This document shows positions 36,371 to 44,952 of a stretch of DNA of 64,000 bases, piece by piece (within the stretch, counting starts at the first letter, position 1; every line of letters begins with the position of its first letter). This DNA is from Winogradskyella psychrotolerans RS-3. GTDB taxonomy: Bacteria > Bacteroidota > Bacteroidia > Flavobacteriales > Flavobacteriaceae. The position numbers were made by a program, and so were the translations under genes. The stretch spans positions 124,001 through 188,000 of the forward strand of contig NZ_ATMR01000128.1 in assembly GCF_000427335.1 (NCBI RefSeq), read 5' to 3'. The notes under the pieces were generated by a model. The model did not search any database. It saw nothing but the letters and a program-made list of their open reading frames with translations, and had not been told where the DNA came from.

Positions 36371-37795
36371 TTAATTATAACTCCGAGGTCCTAAAAAGTT
36401 AACTGCTGTGGTCTCAATTAATTCATCCTTACTATAAACCTCAATGATTAATTTTATTCTATCGTCGGACAATTCACTTTTATTAATTTCAATAAATAAA
36501 GTGCCTTGTTCTAATTCTTGAGCAGGAACTTTAAAATTTTCAGTTGTTGAAACCATTTTAATAGTGCCTTTAAATTTTCTAAGTTTAAAACTAATGTTAT
36601 TGATGTCTTTTGTGGTTTTATTCACTAATTTGTATGTAAATACATTACTTATCATGTTATTTTCTTTGGTCTCGTAAAGTTGACCAGGAAGCCTAAGTAT
36701 AGTCGCTTCAACATCATTTCTAAGAAAGAGTAAGCCAATAAAAATACCAGTTAGAATAGATAAAACGGCTATATAGCCTTTCATTCTGGGAGTTATTTTG
36801 AACTTCTTTTTTCTTTCAATTTCATCTTCACTCGCAAATCTAATCAACCCTTTAGGAAGATTGATGCTTTCCATAATATGATCGCACTCATCAATACAAG
36901 CCGTACAATTTACACATTCTAATTGTGTTCCGTTTCTAATATCTATACCTGTTGGACAGACATTAACACATTGTAAACAATCAATACAATCTCCATGACC
37001 TAAAGCGTCTCGATCTTCATTTTTTCTGAATTTCTTTCTGCCATTTTCCGCTTCTCCACGTTTATGATCGTAAGCAACAACTATAGACTTATCATCTAAT
37101 AATACACTTTGCAGTCTGCCATAAGGACAAGCTATAATACAGACTTGTTCTCTAAACCATGCAAACACAAAATAGAATACCGCTGTAAAAATAATCAGAG
37201 GAAAAAGTGTTCCTACATGATCTAATGGATTACCAGTGATGTATTTTATTAGTTTATCACTTCCAATTAAATAGGCTAAAAACACGTTTGCAATTAAAAA
37301 CGAAATGATTAAAAAGATAAACCACTTAAATCCTTTCTTTCTAATTTTCTCCGCATTCCACTCTTGCTTATCTAATTTTCGTTGTTTATTTCTGTCACCT
37401 TCAATCCAATATTCAATACGTCTAAAAACCATTTCCATAAAAATGGTTTGTGGACAAATCCAACCACAAAACACACGACCAAAACTGACCGTAAATAGAG
37501 CGATAAATACAATACCAATAAGCATTGATATCACCACTAGATAAAAATCTTGAGGCCAAAACGGTAAGCCAAAGACATTAAAGCGACGCTCTAAAATGTT
37601 GAATAATAAAAATTGGTTGCCATTTATTTTTATAAATGGAGCAGCGAGTAAGAAGATGAGTAAACCATAACTTACAAACTTGCGATATTTATAAAGCTTG
37701 CCACTTGGTTTTTTGGGATATACCCATGCGCGTTTACCATCTTCGGTTACTGTACCTATCGTATCTCTAAATGATTCGTGTTCTGATGGTTCCAA
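36371..37795 (-). CDS. ccoG: Cytochrome c oxidase accessory protein CcoG (RdxA/FixG)
   Basis: A 474-residue membrane Fe-S protein: six helices, the CGWICPQTIFMEMVFRRIEYWIEG motif, CIIACPYGRLQSVL, and two ferredoxin-like clusters CIDCLQCVNVCPTGID and CVNCTACIDECD. The C-terminal ~130 residues are a periplasmic Ig-like domain. CcoG reduces Cu(II) to Cu(I) for insertion into the cbb3 active site. It lies 16 bp after ccoP. Confidence 0.95.
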   Translation of the reverse strand: MEPSEHESFRDTIGTVTEDGKRAWVYPKKPSGKLYKYRKFVSYGLLIFLLAAPFIKINGNQFLLFNILERRFNVFGLPFWPQDFYLVVISMLIGIVFIALFTVSFGRVFCGWICPQTIFMEMVFRRIEYWIEGDRNKQRKLDKQEWNAEKIRKKGFKWFIFLIISFLIANVFLAYLIGSDKLIKYITGNPLDHVGTLFPLIIFTAVFYFVFAWFREQVCIIACPYGRLQSVLLDDKSIVVAYDHKRGEAENGRKKFRKNEDRDALGHGDCIDCLQCVNVCPTGIDIRNGTQLECVNCTACIDECDHIMESINLPKGLIRFASEDEIERKKKFKITPRMKGYIAVLSILTGIFIGLLFLRNDVEATILRLPGQLYETKENNMISNVFTYKLVNKTTKDINNISFKLRKFKGTIKMVSTTENFKVPAQELEQGTLFIEINKSELSDDRIKLIIEVYSKDELIETTAVNFLGPRSYN

Positions 37796-37811
37796 TTTTT
37801 ATTTGATTTTA

Positions 37812-38699
37812 TTAGTCTATTGATTCTTCTTTCCAAACATCGCCTTCGGCTGGTTTAGGTTGTGCAGGTGTTGTACCTTGAAATTGTAAAACATAACTCG
37901 CTACTTGTGCTATTTCAGCAGGTTTTAAGCTCTGTTTCCAGGCAATCATACCTTTTCCATCTCTACCACCTTCTGATACGGTTTTAAATACGTTTTTAAT
38001 ACCACCACCTAAAATCCAATGTGTATCGGTTAGGTTTGGTCCAATTCCACCACCACCATCAGCTTGGTGACAAGCAATACAATTTACTTCGAAAATTTTC
38101 TTACCGTTATTTAAATCTGAAGCTTCAGTTAATAATTCAACAGTATTAAAATCGACAAGATCTTTTGCTGTTCTCTTGTATTCTTCAATAGCTATTTTGG
38201 CTTCAGCATATTCTGTGTCTAGTTCATCAAATTGACTATCGCCATCAAATACTTCATATTTAAATAAATAGATTACAGCAAAAATGATAGACGCATAAAA
38301 CCCATACAACCACCATGGTGGTAAGTCATTATCTAATTCTTTAATACCATCATAATTATGGTCTAGAATAATTTCATGTTCTTCTTGTATCGGTTTTGAT
38401 CCTAGTAATTTGATATATTTCTCTTTTATCCAAACGACTAGTTTTGATTCTTTTTGATTACTAGCGTCATAACGTGCCTTACCAGCGTCGTCTAAACTTT
38501 GATAAAGAATATTAGATAGAGAACCTGCAATAGCTTCAATAGCTATTAATACTAAGAGTACTAATAATAGAAACAATAGTATGGCGGGTTGCTCCATAAA
38601 TGCTGGCTGGTCGCCAGATTCTACAAAATATTCTATTAGTAAGACAATGATGAAAAATACAACAGGTATTCTTAACCAAGATGGAATAGTGTTTCTCAT
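37812..38699 (-). CDS. ccoP: cbb3 oxidase cytochrome c subunit CcoP, monoheme
   Basis: A 295-residue protein. Two helices near the N-terminus (LRIPVVFFIIVLLIEYFV, ILLFLLLVLLVLIAIEAI), then LPPWWLYGFYASIIFAVIYL with the FixP N-terminal signature, then one cytochrome c domain with C-I-A-C-H near residue 208 and a later GKGMIAWKQSL giving the Met ligand. Proteobacterial CcoP has two CxxCH; here there is only one. It donates electrons to CcoO. Its start overlaps ccoQ by 4 bases. Confidence 0.94.
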   Translation of the reverse strand: MRNTIPSWLRIPVVFFIIVLLIEYFVESGDQPAFMEQPAILLFLLLVLLVLIAIEAIAGSLSNILYQSLDDAGKARYDASNQKESKLVVWIKEKYIKLLGSKPIQEEHEIILDHNYDGIKELDNDLPPWWLYGFYASIIFAVIYLFKYEVFDGDSQFDELDTEYAEAKIAIEEYKRTAKDLVDFNTVELLTEASDLNNGKKIFEVNCIACHQADGGGGIGPNLTDTHWILGGGIKNVFKTVSEGGRDGKGMIAWKQSLKPAEIAQVASYVLQFQGTTPAQPKPAEGDVWKEESID

Positions 38700-38887
38700 A
38701 GTTCTGTTTCGTTTTGGTTATCTAATTCTAATGGTAAATTGCTGACGCGAGTAATATATTCTTTTTTTGCTGTGAAAACCCACCAAAATAGGATTACAAA
38801 AAAGCTAAAAAAGATAATTAAGGATATAATTGGGTAGATTTCTATTCCAGAAATACTATCCATATGATTTTTTACAAATTTTAGCAT
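38696..38887 (-). CDS. ccoQ: cbb3 oxidase subunit CcoQ/FixQ
   Basis: A 63-residue single-helix protein (IEIYPIISLIIFFSFFVILFWWVFT) followed by KKEYITRVSNLPLELDN, the FixQ pattern. It stabilises the oxidase complex. It lies 4 bp after ccoNO and overlaps ccoP. Confidence 0.9.
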   Translation of the reverse strand: MLKFVKNHMDSISGIEIYPIISLIIFFSFFVILFWWVFTAKKEYITRVSNLPLELDNQNETEL

Positions 38888-38891
38888 AATA

Positions 38892-41108
38892 CTAGTTTTG
38901 AGTGGTTTCTAAATCTTTTACTTTTATATCAGTTCCTAATCGTTGTAGGTAAGCAATTAATGCTGTGATTTCACGATTCTTAACTTCAATGAATTTTTTA
39001 CCAGTGGCTTCAGCTTCTTTTTTACCAGCTGCAAATGATGTCGATAAATCAGAATCTTCATATAAGTTTTGTTCAATTTCAGATCCTTGCTTTAGCATGT
39101 GTTGTTGCGCATTTGCAATGTCTTCATCTGTATATGGAACTCCAAGTGCTACCATGGTTTTCATTTTGGCTTCAGTTTGAGATTTATCTAATTCATCTCT
39201 AATTAACCATTGGTATGCTGGCATAATCGATCCACTTGAAACACCTTGAGGATCATACATGTGCTTAAAGTGCCATGAATCTGGTCGTCCACCTGTCATT
39301 TTTCCTCCAACACCTTCTCTGGCTAAATCCGGACCAGTACGCTTACTTCCCCAAAGGAAAGGGTGATCGTATACAAATTCTCCGGCTTTAGAATATTCAC
39401 CATAACGTTCTACTTCACTTCTAAACGGACGAATCATTTGTGAGTGACAGCCCACACAACCTTCTCTAATGTAAATATCTCGACCTTCTAATTCTAAAGG
39501 CGTATAAGGTTTTACGCTAGACAATGTTGGGATATTAGATTTTATCATAATTGTTGGAACAATCTGAACGATACCTCCAATTAATATCGCTATTGTAGCG
39601 AAGATGGTTAGTTTTATTGGTTTACGTTCTAATACAGAATGCCAACCTTCTCCAGCAGTTCTGTGTTTTGAAACACGTTGTAAAGCTGGTGCTTCTGCTA
39701 ATTCGTCTTCTACAGCGCTTCCTTGTCTTATGGTAACAAAAACGTTATATATAAGTATTAACATACCGGTTATGTATAGCGTTCCTCCAATAGCACGCAT
39801 CCAATACATTGGCATAATCTCAGTAACTGTCTCTAAAAAGTTACCGTATTTTAATGTCCCATCTGGATTAAATTGCTTCCACATACTTGCTTGAGTAAAT
39901 CCTGCAACATATAATGGTAAGGTATAGAATATGATACCTAAAGTTCCTATCCAAAAGTGGGCATTTGCTAATTTGGTTGAGTATAATTTAGTTTTTACTA
40001 ATCTCGGAATTAACCAATAGATCATACCAAAGGCTAAAAAGCCATTCCATGCTAAAGCACCAACGTGTACGTGTGCAATAATCCAATCTGTAAAGTGACC
40101 AATGGCATTAACGTTTTTAAGTGATAAAAGAGGGCCTTCAAAAGTAGCCATACCATAACCTGTAAGTGCTACTACCATAAATTTTAAAACAGGGTCAGTA
40201 CGTACTTTATCCCATGCACCACGCAAGGTTAAAAGTCCGTTGATCATACCACCCCAAGATGGCATTAATAACATTACAGAAAAGGCAACACCTAAGTTTT
40301 GAGCCCATTCTGGTAAAGCAGTATATAATAAATGGTGAGGTCCTGCCCAGATATAAATAAATATTAAAGACCAAAAGTGAATGATAGATAGTCTATAAGA
40401 ATATACAGGTCTATTAGCAGCCTTAGGTACAAAATAGTACATCAATCCTAAAAACGGTGTTGTTAAAAAGAAAGCAACGGCATTATGTCCATACCACCAT
40501 TGTACTAAGGCATCTTGCACACCAGCGTAAACAGAATAACTCTTCATGCCTGTTAAGCTTACAGGAAGTGATAAACTATTAAATATATGAAGTACGGCAA
40601 CCGTAACAAATGTTGCTAAGTAAAACCATATAGCAACATACATATGGCGTTGACGACGTTTTAAGATGGTACCGATTAAGTTCCAACCAAAAACAACCCA
40701 TACCACAGCAATAGCAATATCAATAGGCCATTCTAGTTCGGCATATTCTTTAGAAGATGTGTAACCTAAAGGTAATGTAATAGCCGCAGAGACAATAATA
40801 GCTTGCCAACCCCAAAAATTAATTTTACTTAAGGTGTCGTTAAACATTCTAGCTTTTAGTAATCGTTGTGAGGAGTAGTAAACACCAGCAAATATGGCAT
40901 TACCTACAAAGGCAAAAATAACAGCATTGGTATGTAATGGTCTTAATCTACCAAAACTAAGCCATGAAACACCATCGGTTAGATTTGGGAAAACGAACAT
41001 AAATGCTAGTAATAATCCTACCAACATGCCTATTACACCCCAAAATATAGTGGCATAAAGGAAATTTTTAACGATTTTGTTATCGTAATAAAATTGTTGT
41101 ACATCCAT
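38892..41108 (-). CDS. ccoN: Fused CcoN-CcoO cbb3 cytochrome c oxidase
   Basis: A 738-residue fusion. Residues ~1-480 are the 12-helix CcoN catalytic subunit with the heme/CuB His motifs (LRPLHTNAVIFAFVGN, QWWYGHNAVAFFLT, HVHVGALAWNGF). After a linker, from ~500, comes CcoO with one helix (IFATIAILIGGIVQIVPTI) and the heme c site GCVGCHSQMIRPF near 551. The enzyme reduces O2 with high affinity at the inner membrane and pumps protons. The fusion is a known Bacteroidota feature. It lies 5 bp after ccoS. Confidence 0.97.
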   Translation of the reverse strand: MDVQQFYYDNKIVKNFLYATIFWGVIGMLVGLLLAFMFVFPNLTDGVSWLSFGRLRPLHTNAVIFAFVGNAIFAGVYYSSQRLLKARMFNDTLSKINFWGWQAIIVSAAITLPLGYTSSKEYAELEWPIDIAIAVVWVVFGWNLIGTILKRRQRHMYVAIWFYLATFVTVAVLHIFNSLSLPVSLTGMKSYSVYAGVQDALVQWWYGHNAVAFFLTTPFLGLMYYFVPKAANRPVYSYRLSIIHFWSLIFIYIWAGPHHLLYTALPEWAQNLGVAFSVMLLMPSWGGMINGLLTLRGAWDKVRTDPVLKFMVVALTGYGMATFEGPLLSLKNVNAIGHFTDWIIAHVHVGALAWNGFLAFGMIYWLIPRLVKTKLYSTKLANAHFWIGTLGIIFYTLPLYVAGFTQASMWKQFNPDGTLKYGNFLETVTEIMPMYWMRAIGGTLYITGMLILIYNVFVTIRQGSAVEDELAEAPALQRVSKHRTAGEGWHSVLERKPIKLTIFATIAILIGGIVQIVPTIMIKSNIPTLSSVKPYTPLELEGRDIYIREGCVGCHSQMIRPFRSEVERYGEYSKAGEFVYDHPFLWGSKRTGPDLAREGVGGKMTGGRPDSWHFKHMYDPQGVSSGSIMPAYQWLIRDELDKSQTEAKMKTMVALGVPYTDEDIANAQQHMLKQGSEIEQNLYEDSDLSTSFAAGKKEAEATGKKFIEVKNREITALIAYLQRLGTDIKVKDLETTQN

Positions 41109-41113
41109 AATAA

Positions 41114-41302
41114 TTAATTGTTCTTAGTCGTTTTTATAGTTGGTTTTGGTTCTTCTTTTACGAGTTCGTCTTCAAAAAGCATACGAACGGATGGAGTATA
41201 GTCGTCATCGTATTGCCCGGACTTTACTGCCATTATAAAAAAGACAAAGAAAATCACGCCAATAACAACGCTAACTGATAATAAAATATAAATAACACTC
41301 AT
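41114..41302 (-). CDS. ccoS: cbb3 oxidase assembly protein CcoS
   Basis: A 62-residue protein: one helix (MSVIYILLSVSVVIGVIFFVFFIMAVKSGQ) then GQYDDDYTPSVRMLFED, the CcoS signature. CcoS is needed for cofactor insertion into the oxidase. First gene of the FNR-controlled structural operon. Confidence 0.94.
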   Translation of the reverse strand: MSVIYILLSVSVVIGVIFFVFFIMAVKSGQYDDDYTPSVRMLFEDELVKEEPKPTIKTTKNN

Positions 41303-41351
41303 ACCTACTGAAGTTATGGCTCAAAAGTAATATTGAAGCCGGTTTGAAAAT

Positions 41352-41365
41352 ATGATAAAAATCAT
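41352..41365. promoter_or_regulatory. FNR-type box upstream of ccoS
   Basis: ATGATAAAAATCAT, identical to the hemN box. On the minus strand a -7 box TACTTTTG lies at 41322-41329, again 22 bp away. The box falls between ccoI and ccoS, so the structural genes have their own promoter. Confidence 0.82.
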
Positions 41366-41381
41366 GTTTCCTTATTTTTAA

Positions 41382-43772
41382 TCATTCTAACCGCTTTCCT
41401 AAAAGATTTGTAGCAATTGTTGTAAATATAACAATACTAATAGAGCTTAGAGGCATTAATATTGCTGCAATTACGGGTTCTAATTGTCCGGTTGTAGCAA
41501 AGTATAATCCAATAACATTGTAAAAAAATGATAATACAAAGCTCCACTTAATAATTTTTATGGCTGATTTAGACGCGGAAATAAATTGATATAATTGCTT
41601 AAACTTTGAAGCATCTAAAATAGCATCGCAAGCAGGAGAGAAGACGTTTACATCTTCAGATATCACTATACCTACATTGCTTTGTGCTAAAGCACCAGCA
41701 TCATTTAATCCGTCTCCGATCATTAATACTTTGGCTCCTTCAGATTGATGGTATTTAATAAACTCTAATTTATCTTCTGGTTTTTGGTTGAAAATTAATT
41801 TGGTTTTGGCCGGCAATAATTTTTTTAAATTTTCAAGCTCTCCTTCATTATCCCCCGAAAGAATAACCAAATCAAAATGCTTTTTTAGTTGATTAAATAG
41901 TTTTGAAACTCCTTTTCTATAGCTGTTATAAAAGGTGAATTTTCCTTTATAGACATTATTACTACTGACATGAACTGTAGTGTTAAGCAAAGTGCTAGTG
42001 TTGGGACTTCCAACAAAAGTAGCAGAACCAATCTTCATATTAACAGCATCGTGTTTGGCTTCAATGCCTTTGCCAATGTGTTCTTCAAAAGTATCAAGTG
42101 TAATGATATTATGTTCTTCTAAAATAGTATATAATGTTCTACTTAACGGGTGATTAGAACCTCTGAGTGAATTTTTAAGAACTATATTTTCAGAATCTGA
42201 AAGCAAATCACCATCATATTCTGCATTACTATCTTTATTAGACGTAATGGTTCCTGTTTTATCAAAAATCACCGTGTTTATTTCAGCCAATTGTTCAATA
42301 ACAGTAGCGTTTTTTACATAGAATTTTTGTTTGCCAAAGATTCTCAATAAGTTCCCAAAGGTAAAAGGAGCAGACAGTGCAATCGCGCAAGGACAAGCAA
42401 TTATCAATACAGCAGTAAATACATTCATCGCTTTACTAGAATCTACAAACAGCCAAAATGTAGTAGCGATAAAAGCAACAGCTAATATGGCAATGGTGAA
42501 GTGTTTACTAATGGTATTCGTAATATTGGTAAAACCGTCTTCTTTGTTTTTATTGAAAACATCATTACTCCATAATTGTGTGAGATAACTCTGCTCAACA
42601 GACTTTAGAGCTTCCATTTCAATAACACCATTGGTTTGTTTACCACCAGCAAATAATTTGTCTCCAGATTGTTTAGAGACCGTTTGCGATTCTCCCGTTA
42701 CAAAACTGTAATCTATTTTTGCTTTTCCATTGATTAAAATACCATCAACAGGAATTAATTCTTCATTCCGAATTAAAAGGCGATCACCTTTTTCGATATC
42801 GTAAACTTGAATGGAATTTTCGTTCCCTGATTTATCAATTTTGGTAATGGCAATCGGAAAGTATGATTTATAGTCGCGCTCAAAGGATAAGAAATTATAT
42901 GTTTTTTGCTGGAAGAACTTTCCGGTTAATAGAAAGAATATTAAACCAGCCAAACTATCAAAAAAGCCAGAGCCTAAATCGAACATAATTTCAATAGTAC
43001 TCCTAATAAAGAGCACAGAAACTCCAAGTGCGATTGGGACATCAATATTTAAAATTTTAGCCTTTAGACCTTTATATGCCGAAATGAAATAATCTTGAGC
43101 AGAATAAAAAACAATGGGTAAAGACATGGCAAACATTAGCCATCTAAAGAGCGGTTTGTATTGCTCTAACCAAAACTCGTTGACTTCAAAATACTCTGGA
43201 AAAGACAAAAACATAATATTACCAAATCCAAAAGCGGCAACGCCAAGTTTATAGATTAAACTTCGGTTAACATCCTTTTTACCAGAGTTAAAATCTTCTA
43301 AACTAATATAAGGTTCGTAACCAATAGCGCTTAATAGTAATACCACTGATTTTAAATTGGTAGTTTCAGAATTGTAAGTAACTCTTACCGTTTTTTTACC
43401 AAAATTGACTTGAGAATCTGAAATGCCTGGATTAAGCTTGTTTAAATTTTCGAGAATCCAAATGCAAGAACTGCAATGAATATGGGGAATGTAAAGCGTG
43501 GCAATCTCTAAAGCACCATCTTTAAACTCCGTGAGTTTTTCAATAATGTTTTCCTGAGAAAGAAAATCATATTTGCCTTCTATTTCCTTTGGAGTAGCTC
43601 CAGGGGAATTTTGTAAATCGTAATAACAAGTTAAATCGTTCTCATTAAAAATCTCGAAAACAGTTTTACAACCGTTACAACAAAAAGACTTTTCTTGAAA
43701 AGAAATAACATGATTACCACAGTTGTCACCACAGTGAAAACACGTTGCGTTTTCCATTTTTAATTTGCTCAA
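41382..43772 (-). CDS. ccoI: Copper-translocating P1B ATPase CcoI (FixI)
   Basis: A 796-residue ATPase. The N-terminus has a Cys-rich DUF2396 metal domain (CFHCGDNCGNH...CCNGCKTVFE) and then an HMA-type CSSC (~100). Later come the actuator TGES, the CPC ion motif CPCAIALSAP near 460, the phosphorylation site DKTGT near 504 and GDGLNDAGAL. It exports copper to the periplasm for cbb3 assembly. It has its own FNR-box promoter in the divergent region with the fnr gene. Confidence 0.95.
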   Translation of the reverse strand: MSKLKMENATCFHCGDNCGNHVISFQEKSFCCNGCKTVFEIFNENDLTCYYDLQNSPGATPKEIEGKYDFLSQENIIEKLTEFKDGALEIATLYIPHIHCSSCIWILENLNKLNPGISDSQVNFGKKTVRVTYNSETTNLKSVVLLLSAIGYEPYISLEDFNSGKKDVNRSLIYKLGVAAFGFGNIMFLSFPEYFEVNEFWLEQYKPLFRWLMFAMSLPIVFYSAQDYFISAYKGLKAKILNIDVPIALGVSVLFIRSTIEIMFDLGSGFFDSLAGLIFFLLTGKFFQQKTYNFLSFERDYKSYFPIAITKIDKSGNENSIQVYDIEKGDRLLIRNEELIPVDGILINGKAKIDYSFVTGESQTVSKQSGDKLFAGGKQTNGVIEMEALKSVEQSYLTQLWSNDVFNKNKEDGFTNITNTISKHFTIAILAVAFIATTFWLFVDSSKAMNVFTAVLIIACPCAIALSAPFTFGNLLRIFGKQKFYVKNATVIEQLAEINTVIFDKTGTITSNKDSNAEYDGDLLSDSENIVLKNSLRGSNHPLSRTLYTILEEHNIITLDTFEEHIGKGIEAKHDAVNMKIGSATFVGSPNTSTLLNTTVHVSSNNVYKGKFTFYNSYRKGVSKLFNQLKKHFDLVILSGDNEGELENLKKLLPAKTKLIFNQKPEDKLEFIKYHQSEGAKVLMIGDGLNDAGALAQSNVGIVISEDVNVFSPACDAILDASKFKQLYQFISASKSAIKIIKWSFVLSFFYNVIGLYFATTGQLEPVIAAILMPLSSISIVIFTTIATNLLGKRLE

Positions 43773-43814
43773 TTATACCTGTAACAAAAGTCATTAAACA
43801 GGTGCGTATATACT

Positions 43815-43828
43815 ATGATATTTATCAT
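43815..43828. promoter_or_regulatory. FNR-type box between ccoI and the fnr gene
   Basis: ATGATATTTATCAT. Towards ccoI (minus) a -7-like box GACTTTTG lies at 43785-43792, 22 bp away. Towards fnr (plus) the -7 box TAACTTTG is at 43837-43844, only 8 bp away, so the same palindrome would cover the -33 region of fnr. Confidence 0.82.
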
Positions 43829-43862
43829 GTTTTAATTAACTTTGAATTTAATAGTTTTTGTT

Positions 43863-44540
43863 ATGATGAAATGCGAACAATGTATCGTTAAACAATTTAA
43901 TGCTTTAAAATCTTTAGAGAAAGATGATTTGATTCGTATCTCTGGTTGTAAGACTTCTAAATTCATAAAAAAAGGTGAAATTTTATTTAGAGAAGGTGAA
44001 AGTATTAACGGTGTCTACTGCATTAAAGAAGGAGTTTGTAAGTTAACAAAGTTGAGTGCTAACGGCAAAGACCAAATTGTGAAACTTGTGGTGAGAGGTG
44101 ATTTATTAGGCCAACGTTCATTAGTTACCGATGAAAAATCTAACCTTACCGCTATCGCAGTAAATGAAATGGAAATTTGTTTTATTCCTAAAAGCGAAAT
44201 TTTACATGATTTATCAAAAAACGCCAATTTTTCTTTAGATATGCTTCAAGACATGGCTAAAGAACTTAGGATTGCGGATAATATCATTGTAGATATGGCT
44301 CAGAAATCTGTAAAACAACGTTTAGCAGATGTGCTTATTTATTTAGATCAGGCCTTTGATAAAGATGAGAGAGGTTATGTTGGTGTTATGTTATCTAGAG
44401 AAGATTACGCAAATCTTGTAGGAACAGCAACTGAATCTGCCATCAGAATTTTATCGCAATTTAAAAAAGAAGGATATATTTCTACCACAGGAAAACATAT
44501 AAAGATTATTGATTTGGAAGGTTTGAAACGTATTGAATAA
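43863..44540 (+). CDS. Crp/Fnr family transcriptional regulator (FNR-type)
   Basis: I start at ATG 43863; an in-frame TTG at 43842 overlaps the promoter. About 225 residues: MMKCEQCIV with a CxxC near the N-terminus, cyclic-nucleotide-fold FKKGEILFREGESINGVYCIKEGVCKL (approximate), and a C-terminal HTH ending SREDYANLVGTATESAIRILSQFKKEGYI, whose E-S-x-x-R recognition helix is FNR-like. Only a CxxC plus a later Cys in SGC and YC are visible, so a full 4Fe-4S site is possible, not proven. It probably activates ccoS, ccoI and hemN. Confidence 0.9.
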   Translation: MMKCEQCIVKQFNALKSLEKDDLIRISGCKTSKFIKKGEILFREGESINGVYCIKEGVCKLTKLSANGKDQIVKLVVRGDLLGQRSLVTDEKSNLTAIAVNEMEICFIPKSEILHDLSKNANFSLDMLQDMAKELRIADNIIVDMAQKSVKQRLADVLIYLDQAFDKDERGYVGVMLSREDYANLVGTATESAIRILSQFKKEGYISTTGKHIKIIDLEGLKRIE

Positions 44541-44952
44541 TACTATTAAATTACCTACAATTTTTACGTTTTAAGCGTATTGTGATTTTTAGGTCTCAAA
44601 TGATTTGAATCTCTATAGTTTTTAACACATCTCCATAAATGGATCCGTTAAAGGCTATTTTCGTTTGTAATAATTCCGAAAGTCCCAACCTTATTAAATG
44701 TGTTTTTTTTAGCAAAGCCATATTTGATTAGTCTTTCTACGTCTTTAATAGAATATCAGTTGTTTTTTAGTAACTAAAAAAACAGAAAGTGGATAACCAA
44801 TTTCTAAAAGTGGAGTTAATGCTTCGCACAGGAGTTGGAAAAGCATTATTTTTACATAGCTATGAAACGCACAGTCTTTAAATTTCATAAAAGAAAGACT
44901 GAGAATAGTAGCGAACTGCATGTGTCAGTTAAATAACAATAAAGAGAAACAC
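44541..44952. other. 412 bp intergenic region upstream of the vWA gene
   Basis: AT-rich, with a hairpin TTTTTTAG-TAA-CTAAAAAA near 44763-44781 and AGTCTTT...AAAGACT at 44873-44900. The last 44 bp are the leader shared with uspA. No gene seen; a small transcript cannot be excluded. Confidence 0.5.
44909..44952 (+). promoter_or_regulatory. 44-bp leader shared with uspA, copy 2
   Basis: Begins TAGCGAACTGCATGTGTCAG and aligns without gaps to 33188-33231, ending directly at the ATG of the vWA gene. The shared leader is also why I place the start at 44953 instead of the in-frame ATG at 44920, which lies inside the leader. Confidence 0.75.

Noticed and set aside
44541-44908. Possible gene remnant before the vWA gene
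   Set aside because: No frame longer than a few tens of codons and no recognisable protein fragment.
44920-44952. Upstream ATG for the vWA gene
   Set aside because: It lies within the leader shared with uspA, and in uspA the same position is clearly untranslated.
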